64,000 nucleotides of DNA from an uncultured Rhodospirillaceae bacterium (GTDB taxonomy: Bacteria > Pseudomonadota > Alphaproteobacteria > Azospirillales > Azospirillaceae): positions 62,001 through 126,000 of the forward strand of contig CALBDS010000033.1 in NCBI GenBank assembly GCA_937927415.1, in the 5' to 3' direction. The position numbers were made by a program, and so were the translations under genes. Below the pieces are notes generated by a model, which was not told where the DNA came from, did not search any database, and was given only the letters and a program-made list of their open reading frames with translations. Of the stretch, positions 16,416 to 24,818 are shown in pieces. Numbering within the stretch: the stretch's first letter is position 1; every line of letters starts with the position of its first letter.

Positions 16416-16580
16416 CTAGATGCCGCCAACCAGGACGGGGATCAGCCGCCCCAGGAAGCCCGACAGGTCGGTCGCGCCGGTCAGGTAGTCGGCCAGGGCG
16501 GCAACGACCGCGACGCCGACGACCAGCTTCCCCTTGTGGCGCGCCAGCATTCCGCCGCGGGCGATGACGTTCAGGTTCAT
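16416..16580 (-). CDS. Small membrane protein of the lysis region
   Basis: 54 residues with one hydrophobic stretch (LVVGVAVVAALADYL) and a second weaker one near the C-terminus (FLGRLIPVLVGGI). It is too short for most gene finders. A very strong AGAGGAGGGG ribosome site precedes ATG 16580, which supports it. It follows the endolysin and ends the late operon just before a terminator. The position and size suit a holin, holin-like or pinholin-type protein, but no family signature is visible. Confidence 0.6.
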   Translation of the reverse strand: MNLNVIARGGMLARHKGKLVVGVAVVAALADYLTGATDLSGFLGRLIPVLVGGI

Positions 16581-16604
16581 TGTGATTGCCCCTCCTCTGG
16601 GCAT

Positions 16605-16636
16605 GAAAAGAGCCGCGGGCGGGATGCCGGCGGCTT
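16605..16636 (-). terminator. Hairpin between endolysin and the small membrane gene
   Basis: AGCCGC (611-616 of 16 kb) and GCGGCT (630-635) pair, with inner GGC/GCC. On the minus strand CTCTTTTC follows. It would partly terminate late transcription before the 54-residue gene. Confidence 0.45.
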
Positions 16637-16663
16637 GGTGGGGTTGGTGCAGGGGTGCAGGCG

Positions 16664-17074
16664 TTACCCGTTCCGGATCAGCGCCACGACGCGCGGGCCG
16701 CGGACGCCGACCTGACGGAACCACGCGCTGTCTGTCGCTTCGACCGCCGCCCGGCCATAGTCGCCCGCCTGAAGGGCGGCGAGCATCTTGCGGAAGCCCT
16801 TCAGCCGGTTGATGCCCATGTTGAAGCACATGTTCGCCACCGCCCGCTGACGGGGTTCGGACAGCCGGCGCCACCAGGGGAATTCCCGGTCAAGATCCGC
16901 GGTCACGCGCTGGATGTCGTTGTCCAGCAGGTACAGGGCTTCGCCCCGGCTGATGCCGACGTCGTCCAGGTTCCGGCCAACGCCGACCGTCGTCTTCCCG
17001 GCGGTGCAGGTATAGGCGCGAAGCTTCAGGTCTTCGTCGCGAATCAGGTCGGCTTTCAGTTGGTCCAGGTTCAT
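16664..17074 (-). CDS. Endolysin, T4-type lysozyme (glycoside hydrolase 24)
   Basis: 136 residues, a typical length for single-domain phage lysozymes. It shows the E-x8-(D/C)-x5-T triad as Glu14, Cys23 and Thr29 in RDEDLKLRAYTCTAGKTTVGVG. The later WRRLSEPRQRAVANMCFNMG and MLAALQAGDYGRAA segments are typical of the family. It hydrolyses the glycan of peptidoglycan to release phage. There is no signal peptide or SAR domain, so export depends on a holin. The neighbours upstream and downstream both encode membrane proteins. A terminator-like hairpin lies just ahead of the gene. Confidence 0.92.
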   Translation of the reverse strand: MNLDQLKADLIRDEDLKLRAYTCTAGKTTVGVGRNLDDVGISRGEALYLLDNDIQRVTADLDREFPWWRRLSEPRQRAVANMCFNMGINRLKGFRKMLAALQAGDYGRAAVEATDSAWFRQVGVRGPRVVALIRNG

Positions 17075-17091
17075 GGATGATCTCCCTCAAT

Positions 17092-17119
17092 GAAAAAGGG
17101 CCGCGCGGCGGCGGCCCTG
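17092..17119 (-). terminator. Hairpin ahead of the endolysin gene
   Basis: On the minus strand AGGGCCGC and GCGGCCCT pair and are followed by TTTTTC. It sits between the 17155 gene and the endolysin start, so it may attenuate or protect the lysis mRNA. Confidence 0.5.
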
Positions 17120-17154
17120 GTGGGTTATGGGTTGCGGTGCTCTGTGACGCCGGG

Positions 17155-17691
17155 TCAATCCGGGGCGGCGTCGGTTCCCCCGCGGGTCAGGGTGAAGCCG
17201 ACCATCCGGCGCAACTCGGACACCAGCCGGCCGGCTTCGTCGATGGCGTGTTCGCACACGGTCTGAAGCGGCTTGATCTGGGCTTCGACCTCGGCGCGGG
17301 TGGCATAGGTCTTCACACCGTCGTCGATGCGCTGTTCGATCCGGCCGAACCGCTGGTCGTTCTGCTGATCCATGGCGTCGATCCGCTCGTACAGCCGGCG
17401 CCGGCCTTCGGAACTCGCCTCGGCGTGCTGACGAAGGGCGTCCGCGACCTTGGCGTCCAGGGCGCGGATCTCGGCCACCACGGCGGCGGACGGGTCGGTC
17501 GGGCGGGCGTTCTGGGGAAGGTGGGGGGCGATGACCTGCCCCCAGACCAGGGCGGCGGCTTTCTTCGCGGTGAAGTAGGCCGCCAAGAGAACGACGAGAA
17601 GGACGGCGATGGTCCCCTTGTGCCCGCCGTCAAGGATGGTCGGGATCAGGCTTTCGAGAATCCCGCCCGCCCCCTGCACTGTGTCTTGCAT
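17155..17691 (-). CDS. Single-TM coiled-coil protein of the lysis region
   Basis: 178 residues. One transmembrane segment (about 27-45, GTIAVLLVVLLAAYFTAKKAAALVW) is followed by a soluble domain rich in heptad-like helices (70-165, including RRLYERIDAMDQQNDQRFGRIEQRIDD). It sits between the tail hub gene and the endolysin, where holin and spanin genes usually lie. The topology (short N-terminal outside part, one TM, long coiled cytoplasmic or periplasmic domain) suits a holin-associated or i-spanin-like role, but I see no family signature. Start ATG 17691. Confidence 0.65.
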   Translation of the reverse strand: MQDTVQGAGGILESLIPTILDGGHKGTIAVLLVVLLAAYFTAKKAAALVWGQVIAPHLPQNARPTDPSAAVVAEIRALDAKVADALRQHAEASSEGRRRLYERIDAMDQQNDQRFGRIEQRIDDGVKTYATRAEVEAQIKPLQTVCEHAIDEAGRLVSELRRMVGFTLTRGGTDAAPD

Positions 17692-17716
17692 GGAATTGAT
17701 CTCTCTGGCCGGTGCT

Positions 17717-18703
17717 TTACGCCGTCGTCTCGGCGGTGACGCTGGTCGTAAAGCCGCTGTTGCTGAAGGAATGTTCGACGGATTTCAGGGCGTATGACCC
17801 GTCCACGCCCGGCCGGAAGCCGGAAAGCACGATGCGGGCTTCGGCGAACAGGTCCGGGCGCCCCGGCCCCGACCCGTTGAAGGACAGCTTCCCGCGCCCG
17901 AAGTCGTTCAGCTTCGCCTTGGCGCCGGCTTCCGCTTCTTCCCGCGTTCCGTAGGGGTCGCGGTCCAGGTAGGGGGAAACGTCGTCACCGCCGTCGCCCA
18001 CGGTCACGGCGGCCCGTTCGCCGGTCGCGTGGTCCTGGTAATAGGATGTGACCTTTCCGTGATTGCCGCGTTCGCTGATCTTCGCCTTCCAGGACGTGAA
18101 ATCCTTCGGGGTCAGGGCGACGGTCGGGATCGCCCCGCCGCCGGGGCGCGTGTCGCCGTGCCGCTTGGTGAAGATCAGCTTTCCGTCGGCGGGTTTGGCG
18201 ACGGCGTCATGGTTCCCGGCAAGGCGGGTCAGGAAGGCCGCGTCGGACTCTTCCGTCTGGTCGATGTGGGGGACGACGATGGCCGATAGCTCGGGGTCGA
18301 TCAGGGGCGTATAGCCGTTGTCGGCGGCGACCTGCCCGACGATGTCGCCGATCGTCTTCCCGTCCCACGACCGGAACTTGGGCGACCGGAAACCGCCGCC
18401 CAGGTCCGCGGCCTTGGCCCGGATCGCCAGTGAGTGGGGGCCGCTGCCGACCTCGACTTCATCGACCTTGAACGACCCCATGTAGACCGGGCGAAGGGTG
18501 GGATGATCGGCGTACCCCAGCCACAGGCGGATGTCCGCATCTTTCGGCGGGATGGGGATGGCGGCGTCGCGGTCGTCGAAGTTCAGTTCCAGGCGGTCGG
18601 ACATCTGCCCGGCTTCGTCCGTGACCTTGGCGTCCAGAAGGCGGGTGCGGACCACGTCGGTCCGGTCGATCCCGCCGATCTCAATTCGGAAATCGGGTTT
18701 CAT
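17717..18703 (-). CDS. D: Tail hub protein, P2 gpD-like (late control D)
   Basis: 328 residues of the P2 gpD/Mu gp44 tail hub family. Marks include the N-terminal FRIEIGGIDRTDVV, the middle SPKFRSWDGKTIGDIVGQVAADNGY, DQTEESDAAFLTRLAGNHDAVAKPADGKLIFTKR, and the C-terminal RPDLFAEARIVLSGFRPGVDGSYALKSVEHSFSNSGFTTSVTAE. It forms the hub between tail tube and spike and cooperates with gpX and gpU, whose genes are directly upstream. It is the last P2-like tail gene, as in P2 itself. Confidence 0.93.
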   Translation of the reverse strand: MKPDFRIEIGGIDRTDVVRTRLLDAKVTDEAGQMSDRLELNFDDRDAAIPIPPKDADIRLWLGYADHPTLRPVYMGSFKVDEVEVGSGPHSLAIRAKAADLGGGFRSPKFRSWDGKTIGDIVGQVAADNGYTPLIDPELSAIVVPHIDQTEESDAAFLTRLAGNHDAVAKPADGKLIFTKRHGDTRPGGGAIPTVALTPKDFTSWKAKISERGNHGKVTSYYQDHATGERAAVTVGDGGDDVSPYLDRDPYGTREEAEAGAKAKLNDFGRGKLSFNGSGPGRPDLFAEARIVLSGFRPGVDGSYALKSVEHSFSNSGFTTSVTAETTA

Positions 18704-18706
18704 GGT

Positions 18707-18913
18707 TCAGTCCCACAGGCGGATGACGCGCTGACGGTCCGGTTCCGGGTTGTCCGGCAGGAAGACCAGCAGGCCGGGCGGAAGGACCGGCCCTTGGTCC
18801 GCAAGTTCGGGGTTGGCGCGGAAGATGGATTCGACCGTTTCCTGTGTGCGGCCATAGTGCTTCCAGGCGATGTAATCGACGGTGTCGCCCTGACGGGTCT
18901 GGTAGACGATCAA
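18707..18913 (-). CDS. X: Tail protein X, P2 gpX-like LysM protein
   Basis: 68 residues with a LysM-like fold: YQTRQGDTVDYIAWKHYGRTQETVESIFRANPELADQGPVLPPGLLVFLP. This is the P2 gpX family (tail_X). It is needed for tail completion and binds near the hub. The start overlaps the end of the U gene by 4 bp, and gpD follows 3 bp later. Confidence 0.94.
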   Translation of the reverse strand: MIVYQTRQGDTVDYIAWKHYGRTQETVESIFRANPELADQGPVLPPGLLVFLPDNPEPDRQRVIRLWD

Positions 18914-19509
18914 ATCGACCTCCCCGGTCCGAACGCCGCCTTCTGGGCGGGGGTGTAGGGGGTGCCGGTGGACGGGTTGACCTCGTTCGGCTTCGGCAGC
19001 CCGGCGCCGGGGGATGCCGGCTTCTTGGCGGGGGCGGGGACGGTTTTCGACGCCGGCTTCGCCCCCACCTTCGGGGCCGCGGTTTCGGGCTGGACCTTGA
19101 CCGGGGACGCGGCGCCGCCCTGGTCTTCGTGGTAGCGGACAAGGTCGATGCTGAAGTCGATCCGCCGGGGCGTGCCGTCGTCGAAGAAGACGCTTTGCGT
19201 TTCGGCGATCTTGGTGACCGCGTACCGGCCCCAGACCCGGCCCCGCCCGTCGGTCAGCAGCAGGGATTCGCCCTTTTCGGCCTCTGCCCTCATGCGGTCG
19301 AGTTGCCCAAGCCCGCCGCGGAAGTGGGGGAAGATGGAGCCGGACAGGCTGATCTTTTCCGCACCCGGCCCCAGGAACTGCGCCGCCGGCTGGACGGTCA
19401 GCCGGTCCTGAAGCGGCCAGCGGTATTCAGATTCGCGGTTCAGCTTGTCGTAAGCCGCGGTGTCCAGGCTGAAGCGGTAGTCGCCCAACGCCATCATGAC
19501 GCCGGCCAT
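18910..19509 (-). CDS. U: Tail protein U, P2 gpU-like, with Pro/Ala/Lys tail
   Basis: 199 residues. Residues 1-125 match P2 gpU (MMALGDYRFSLDTAAYDKLNR, GRGRVWGRYAVTKIAETQSVFFDDGTPRRIDFSIDLVRY). After that comes a low-complexity Pro/Ala/Lys segment (135-175) and a short C-terminal TPYTPAQKAAFGPG end. The extension makes it longer than the usual 130-160 residues. gpU acts at the tail terminator or hub region. It precedes X and D in the conserved P2 order. Confidence 0.92.
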   Translation of the reverse strand: MAGVMMALGDYRFSLDTAAYDKLNRESEYRWPLQDRLTVQPAAQFLGPGAEKISLSGSIFPHFRGGLGQLDRMRAEAEKGESLLLTDGRGRVWGRYAVTKIAETQSVFFDDGTPRRIDFSIDLVRYHEDQGGAASPVKVQPETAAPKVGAKPASKTVPAPAKKPASPGAGLPKPNEVNPSTGTPYTPAQKAAFGPGRSI

Positions 19510-19540
19510 GGGTGATCCTCCTTTCCTGTGAACAGGGACG

Positions 19541-22315
19541 TCAGTCGTGAAGGGCCGACCGGCGGGCGGACTCCGCGTCGCCGATCAGCCGTTCCAGGGC
19601 GTCGCGGACCTGATCGGCGATGGCCGCCGGGTCAGCGTTGCCGTTGACGGTGATGGTGATGGTGATGGGGGCCGACACGCTGACGCCGCGGGCGGGGGAC
19701 GCCCCGGCGATGGCTGCCGTTCCCGCCGACGTGGCGCCGGCCAGGGCGTCCGTCGCCACCACGCCGGCAACCGCGGGCATGGTGGCGGATGCGTTCGCCG
19801 TCCCGCTGGACAAGGTTGCCAGCGCGCCGCCGAACGCCGCCGTCAGCGGCTCGGACAGGGCCGGCGCGCCGGCAATCGCTGGTATGGTGGTGGATGCGTT
19901 CGCCGTCCCGCTGGACAAGGTTGCCAGCGCGCCGCCGAACGCCGCCGTCAGCGGCTCGGACAGGGCCGGCGCGCCGGCAATCGCTGGTATGGTGGTGGAT
20001 GCGTTCGCCGCCCCGCTGGACAGGGTTGCCAGGGCACCGCCGAACGCCGCCGCCAGCGGCCCGGACAGGGCCGGCGCGCCGGCCATCTGGACGCCTTCGC
20101 CGATCGTTCCGACCAGCGCCTTACCGGAATAGGTCAGGGTCGAGAGGGGGCCGCGCTTGGCATCGCTGAAGGGGAGGTATTCCCGGACCGACGCCAGCGT
20201 TTCCTTGACCGCATCCACCAGGGCCGACGCTTTCGCCTTCACCCCCTGGACGATGGTGTCGATGATCGCCGCACCGGACGCCGACAGGTCGATCCCGGTC
20301 AGGTAGGCCACCAGGGCGTTGATCCCTTGGGCGACCAGGGTAACGGGGCTGAAGTTCTGGAACAGGGCGATGATGCCCTGAATAACGCCCTGGTCGAACG
20401 CGGCGGTGACGGCGGTGAACCGCCCGATCACGTTGTCGATTGCCGCCCCGACCGTATCGCGGATCGACGTCGCGATGGTGACGATGCCGACGACCAGGCC
20501 GCCGACGGCGTTCCCCGCCTTGATGCCGAAGGCGGCGAAGCCGCCGCCCAACCCATCGACCGGCCCGACCAGATTGGTGATCCAGTCCCACAGGGCCGAC
20601 AGTGGCCCGACGATGGCATCCACCGCCGGGCGGACCGGGGCGATTGCCCGGTCAAAGGCGCCCTTGAACGCCTCCCACGCGATCGTCAGGTTTTCGGTGT
20701 TGTTCATGACCCACGCGACGGCCATCCCCACCCCGACCATGATGGCGCCGATGCCGGTCGCAATCAGGGCGGTCCGGATGATGACCGACCCCATGCGGAA
20801 CATGGCGCCGAGGTTGAGGAAGCCGCGCCCAAGGCCGGAGAACATGCCGGTCAGGAACTGCCCGGTGGTGATCGAGCCGGACTGAAGAAGCACCAGCCCG
20901 ATGCGCGCCTGAACCGCCGCCCGGTAGACCAGCGACCCCAGCCCCGTGAGGGGGAGGAAGGCCAGCCGCGTTGCGGTTGCCGCGACGCCCGCCGATTTGA
21001 CCAGGACCGACGACGTCGTCAGCGCCGCCCCCTTCACGAAGGTCCAGGCGTAGCCGGTTCCGATGACGGCGATCTTCAGCCCGGCCAGGGCCGCCGCCGT
21101 GCCGACGACGCCCTTGATGACCATGGGATGCCGTTCGGCGAATTCGGCCAAGCTGGTCACATAGGGCCCCATGGCTTTCAGGACCGATACGATCCCCGGC
21201 AGCAGGGCCGACCCGGTGTTGATCGCCATTTCGCGAGTCAGATTCGATGCAAGCTCAAGCTGGTTCTTCGCCGTTTCCGTCCGGATGGCGAATTCCTTCT
21301 GCATGGACCCGGCGTAATTGGCCTCGCTCGAAACAAGCTTCAGATGTTGCCTGTATTTATCCAGCCCCCCGACAAGCTTCGCCATGTCGTCGGAGTATTC
21401 GGCGCCGAACAATTCCGCAAGGATGTCCGCCTGCGGGATCTTGTCCAGCGTCGATAGCTGTTCCAGGAATTTGTTCAGGGTGCCTTGGGCGTCCTTCGCA
21501 ATCGCCTTCTGCATCCCCTTGGCGGTCCACCCCAGCTTGCCCAACGCTTCCTGGAATTTCTTGGACTGCGCCGGGGCCGACTGCATCTTGTTCAGCAGGG
21601 CGTTGATGCCGGTGGCCGCGACTTCCGGGGACGATCCCAGGTCCAGCATGGCCGTCGAAAGGGCGGCGGCTTGCTGGGTGGTCAGGCCGAATTGCTTCGC
21701 CACACCCCCGGTCCGCTTCAAAACATCGACGATTTCCGATGCCTTGGCGGTGGAACTGTCGTCCAGGCTGTTGATGGCATCGCCGACCCGTTCGATCTGA
21801 TTGATCGACAGGCCCATGATGTTGGCGATCTTGCCCATGGACTCGCCGGCGATCTCGGGCGGCATTTCCCAGGCGGTGGACATCTTGGCGACCGTCCGGG
21901 TGTAGGACAGAAGGTCGTCTTCCGCGATGCCCATGCGCCCGCCCGCCGCGACGATGGCCGCAAGGCCCGCCTGACTGATGGGGATTTCACGGGACAGTTC
22001 CTTGATCGACTTTCCCATCGCCTGAAGGCCGGCGGCCCCGTCCTTGAACTCGACGACCTTGCGGACGTCGGCCATGGCGGATTCGAATTCGATGGCCGGC
22101 TTGACCAGGGCGTTCAGGCTGGCCCCCAGGGCGAAGGCATCGACCATCTGGCCGCGCAAAGCGGCGCGGTTTTGTTCGTTCGCCCTGGTCTGGATACGGA
22201 TCGACCGCTCCAGGCTGCCGACCTGATTCTTTACTTGGCTGATCGCCGTCCCCAGCGACGACGCCACCTTGCCGCCGATGGTGACCAGCACGGACGGTCC
22301 GGCGCCATTCGCCAT
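19541..22315 (-). CDS. T: Tail tape measure protein, P2 gpT-like
   Basis: 924 residues. The N-terminal third has the conserved tape-measure core (FESAMADVRKVVEF, LAAIVAAGGRMGIAEDDLLSYTRTVAKMSTAWEM, SLDDSSTAKASEIVDVLKRTGGVAKQFGLTTQQAAALSTAMLDLG). The middle (about 370-560) has several hydrophobic segments, as usual for proteins that enter the host membrane. The C-terminal region has three near-identical 35-residue units starting APALS. The protein sets tail length and is ejected with the DNA. It follows the E/E' chaperone pair in the usual order. Confidence 0.94.
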   Translation of the reverse strand: MANGAGPSVLVTIGGKVASSLGTAISQVKNQVGSLERSIRIQTRANEQNRAALRGQMVDAFALGASLNALVKPAIEFESAMADVRKVVEFKDGAAGLQAMGKSIKELSREIPISQAGLAAIVAAGGRMGIAEDDLLSYTRTVAKMSTAWEMPPEIAGESMGKIANIMGLSINQIERVGDAINSLDDSSTAKASEIVDVLKRTGGVAKQFGLTTQQAAALSTAMLDLGSSPEVAATGINALLNKMQSAPAQSKKFQEALGKLGWTAKGMQKAIAKDAQGTLNKFLEQLSTLDKIPQADILAELFGAEYSDDMAKLVGGLDKYRQHLKLVSSEANYAGSMQKEFAIRTETAKNQLELASNLTREMAINTGSALLPGIVSVLKAMGPYVTSLAEFAERHPMVIKGVVGTAAALAGLKIAVIGTGYAWTFVKGAALTTSSVLVKSAGVAATATRLAFLPLTGLGSLVYRAAVQARIGLVLLQSGSITTGQFLTGMFSGLGRGFLNLGAMFRMGSVIIRTALIATGIGAIMVGVGMAVAWVMNNTENLTIAWEAFKGAFDRAIAPVRPAVDAIVGPLSALWDWITNLVGPVDGLGGGFAAFGIKAGNAVGGLVVGIVTIATSIRDTVGAAIDNVIGRFTAVTAAFDQGVIQGIIALFQNFSPVTLVAQGINALVAYLTGIDLSASGAAIIDTIVQGVKAKASALVDAVKETLASVREYLPFSDAKRGPLSTLTYSGKALVGTIGEGVQMAGAPALSGPLAAAFGGALATLSSGAANASTTIPAIAGAPALSEPLTAAFGGALATLSSGTANASTTIPAIAGAPALSEPLTAAFGGALATLSSGTANASATMPAVAGVVATDALAGATSAGTAAIAGASPARGVSVSAPITITITVNGNADPAAIADQVRDALERLIGDAESARRSALHD
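19786..20100 (-). repeat. Three tandem 105-bp repeats in the tape measure gene
   Basis: Three units of 105 bp (35 codons) encode APALSxPLxAAFGGALATL-type repeats. The two right-hand (19786-19995) copies differ by few bases while the third is more diverged. In-frame copy changes would alter protein length by 35 residues. Confidence 0.85.
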
Positions 22316-22342
22316 AAGACACCCTCCGGACGGACGCCCGCG

Positions 22343-22761
22343 TCAGCGGGACGTCATTTTGTTGATTTGCTTCTGGACGTCGGCCGCGGTGCTGGTCCAT
22401 TGCGCGATGTCGTCGGCGGTCAGGTCCAGGATGTCGGACAGGGTCCAGCCGGTCAGTTTGGACAGGACGACGATCGACCGTCTCAGGTCGTCGGCGTTTC
22501 CTGCCCTTTGAACTTTCCCAACTGTTCGGCCATCTTCGCCAAGTCGGCGGCGTCGATATCCAGGATCGTGTTCAGGGGCATTTCGCACAGGTCGGCGAAC
22601 ATTTCGAGCGACCGGCGCCCCTCGGACCCCTTGGATTCCATGAACTTCAGTTCGTCGCGCGCCTTGGGCCGGCGCATACGCAGCGCCTTCACTTCGACGC
22701 CATCGACCATGATCGGGAAATCGAGCGTGATGTCCGCGTGCGGACGCATATCTTTCGACAT
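22343..22761 (-). CDS. E+E': Tail assembly chaperone E+E' (frameshift product)
   Basis: The -1 frameshift at the heptamer GGGAAAG (22513-22519, minus strand) joins the E frame to a second open frame that ends at 22343, giving a fusion of about 139 residues. The extension reads AGNADDLRRSIVVLSKLTGWTLSDILDLTADDIAQW and so on, matching the P2 E' type with its conserved LT-W end. In P2-like phages the E+E' product binds the tape measure before tube assembly. In the zero frame the codons are TTG-GGA-AAG, so the tandem slip G-GGA-AAG to GGG-AAA is canonical. The E' frame has no good start of its own. Confidence 0.85.
22483..22761 (-). CDS. E: Tail assembly protein E, P2 gpE-like
   Basis: 92 residues from ATG 22761: MSKDMRPHADITLDFPIMVDGVEVKALRMRRPKARDELKF and on, the tail assembly chaperone (gpE) family. 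It lies between the tube gene and the tape measure gene, as in P2. Its 3' end contains the slippery site used to make E+E'. The frame extends much further upstream over the tube gene in another phase; that extension is not coding. Confidence 0.88.
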   Translation of the reverse strand: MSKDMRPHADITLDFPIMVDGVEVKALRMRRPKARDELKFMESKGSEGRRSLEMFADLCEMPLNTILDIDAADLAKMAEQLGKFKGQETPTT

Positions 22762-22856
22762 GGTGTCGTCTTTCTTTTCGGGCGCAAGGAGGCGCCGTCC
22801 CGCGGGCCGGGCCGTTCCCTTGGCTTCGTTGGTGGGGTGATGATGAAGGGGGCCGG

Positions 22857-23363
22857 TCAGACGCCGATCGCCTGACGGATGCCCTGAAGCTGATCGACGC
22901 CGCCGACCTTGCGGATCATGTTGACGGCGTCGATTTCGATCAGGTCTTCGCCGCCTTGGTTGTAGCGGTAGTACCGGACCGACATGGTGAAGTCGGTTTC
23001 GCTGGGGTCGCCGGCCTTCCATGATCCCATGGCAAGCTTGGGGATCGAGCCGCGGAGATTGACCACGATCGGCACCACAGCTTCGCCGTCCCGCTGAAGG
23101 GCGCCGCGGGCCGTGAACTGGACGGCGCCACCGTCGGCCAGCCCCCAGAGCCGAAGGGCGTTTTCGTCCGGGTCGGCCAGCTTGAACGTCGCTTCCATGG
23201 CCTCTTGGCCCATGTCCAGCTTGACGGGGACGTCCATGCCGCCGCCCCGGTATTCTTCTTCCTGGATCGACAGTTCGGGAAGCTCCAGTTCGCTCACAAG
23301 GCCGGCATAGCCCCGGCCATCGACGAACAGATTGAAGTTCTTCAGAACGCGCGGAATTGCCAT
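22857..23363 (-). CDS. FII: Major tail tube protein, P2 FII-like
   Basis: 168 residues, the normal length. It begins IPRVLKNFNLFVDGRGYAGLVSELELPELSIQEEEYRGGGMDVPVKLDMG, a clear P2 FII signature, and continues LRGSIPKLAMGSWKAGDPSETDFTMSVRYYRYNQGGEDLIEIDAVNMIRKVGG. It polymerises into the inner tail tube. The sheath gene lies 12 bp upstream. Confidence 0.96.
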   Translation of the reverse strand: MAIPRVLKNFNLFVDGRGYAGLVSELELPELSIQEEEYRGGGMDVPVKLDMGQEAMEATFKLADPDENALRLWGLADGGAVQFTARGALQRDGEAVVPIVVNLRGSIPKLAMGSWKAGDPSETDFTMSVRYYRYNQGGEDLIEIDAVNMIRKVGGVDQLQGIRQAIGV

Positions 23364-23375
23364 TGCTCGCCGCCT

Positions 23376-24800
23376 TTACTTCGCGAAGATGTCGGAAATG
23401 TAGGTGTTGACCAGATGCGACCGGAAAACGACCCGCTCCGCCGGATAGGGCGGCGTGAAGTCGAAATCGAAGTAGATCCGTCCATCCTGGATCGACGTCG
23501 GGGTGTTCAGTTCGGGGTCGGCCCAGATGTCGCCGCCGAGAATGGCGCCCTGTGCCTTCAGGCGGTTGAGATAGCCGCGCACACTTTCGATCACGTCTTC
23601 GATGTAGGTCTTGGTGATGCAGCGATCGACCGCCCACAGGTGCGCCTTCAGCAGTGATTCGTTGATCATGTCGGCGGTGCGGCGGACGCACAGGAAGGCG
23701 AACTTGGGATCGGACGACGTCGTCCGGTTCCCCCACAGGCGGAACCCGTCCTGACGGATGACCGTCGCCACCTCCTTTTCGTTCAGCAGGTTGGCGCGGC
23801 TGTTGTAGTCGCCAAGGCTGAAATCAACCGGGCGGGAGGTGCCGACGATTCCATAGATTTCCTGGTTCGACGGCGACCACCAGAAACCGCGGTCCTGGTC
23901 GGTGCGGGCGATCAGGCCGGCGACGCGGGGCGACATGGGCGCCGGGACCATGGCACCGGACCCGGCGTCCATGACCAGGGCGGGCGGGTCGATCACATAG
24001 ACGCGGTCGGACCCCCAATCCCCGCGGTAGGCGATGGCGTCGGCGTCGGTGGTTCCCGGACCGTCGGCGATGACGACCGCGCGAAGCCGTTCGGCGATGC
24101 CCAGCATTTCCGCGACGACCGGGTTCCGGTAGGGGCCGGTGACGGCGGTGGCCGCCGCACCCGTGCCGCCGCCGCCCGTCAGGGTAAGCGTCGGGGCCGA
24201 CGTGTAGCCGTCGCCGTTCTTCGTGATGGTGATGGCCGTCACCTTGCCGCCGGTCACCACCGCGGCGGCTTCGGCCCCTTCGCCGCCGCCGCCGCTGATC
24301 GTCACGGCCGGGGCGGACGTGTAGCCGCTGCCGTGGGCGGTCATGGTCACCGCGGTCACGGCGCCGGATGCGCGCTTCGCCGTGAAGCCGGGGGCGATCA
24401 GGATCTTCGGGGCGAAGCCCAGGACGGACTCCGCGGCGGCGAACGCCTGGACACCCTCATAGGCGCCGGTCGTTGCGTTCATGCCGCCGATGACGTTCGC
24501 CAGGGTTTCGGCTTCGGCATTGTCGCCTGATCCCGCCGCGACGCGGATCAGGGCGATCACGGCGCCAGCCTGATCGAAGATCGCATCCACCGCGCCGGGA
24601 AGGGTGCCGGTGCTGCCCAGCCCGGCGGCGTCGGTCCGCTTGCCGGCGATCAGGACCGGCGTGTTCAGGGGGAATTTCACCGGGTCGGCATCCGGGGCGG
24701 TGCCGATCAGGCCGATCGTCGATGACCGGACGGTCCGGATCGGGCGGGCGCCGGACGTGATTTCCACGACCTCGACGCCGTGAAGGAACAATTCAGACAT
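23376..24800 (-). CDS. FI: Tail sheath protein, P2 FI-like, with inserted repeat domain
   Basis: 474 residues. The N-terminus (FLHGVEVVEITSGARPIRTVRSSTIGLIGTAPDAD) and C-terminal half (VYVIDPPALV, SPRVAGLIARTDQDRGFWWSPSNQEIYGI, NEKEVATVIRQDGFRLWGNRTT, FLCVRRTADMINESLL) are typical contractile sheath. Residues about 143-221 (DNA 24138-24374) hold two copies of a Gly/Thr-rich motif, VTAxTxTxxGxGYTSAPxxTxxGGGG, which the P2 sheath lacks. Such repeats occur in adhesins and fibres and probably form a beta-rich domain on the sheath surface. The protein contracts to drive the tube into the cell. Confidence 0.95.
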   Translation of the reverse strand: MSELFLHGVEVVEITSGARPIRTVRSSTIGLIGTAPDADPVKFPLNTPVLIAGKRTDAAGLGSTGTLPGAVDAIFDQAGAVIALIRVAAGSGDNAEAETLANVIGGMNATTGAYEGVQAFAAAESVLGFAPKILIAPGFTAKRASGAVTAVTMTAHGSGYTSAPAVTISGGGGEGAEAAAVVTGGKVTAITITKNGDGYTSAPTLTLTGGGGTGAAATAVTGPYRNPVVAEMLGIAERLRAVVIADGPGTTDADAIAYRGDWGSDRVYVIDPPALVMDAGSGAMVPAPMSPRVAGLIARTDQDRGFWWSPSNQEIYGIVGTSRPVDFSLGDYNSRANLLNEKEVATVIRQDGFRLWGNRTTSSDPKFAFLCVRRTADMINESLLKAHLWAVDRCITKTYIEDVIESVRGYLNRLKAQGAILGGDIWADPELNTPTSIQDGRIYFDFDFTPPYPAERVVFRSHLVNTYISDIFAK

Positions 24801-24818
24801 GGAGCCTCGACAGGTGAA

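Noticed and set aside
19547..21457. 636-residue frame antisense to the tape measure gene
   Set aside because: Composed of mirrored repeats; biased composition and no known domain.
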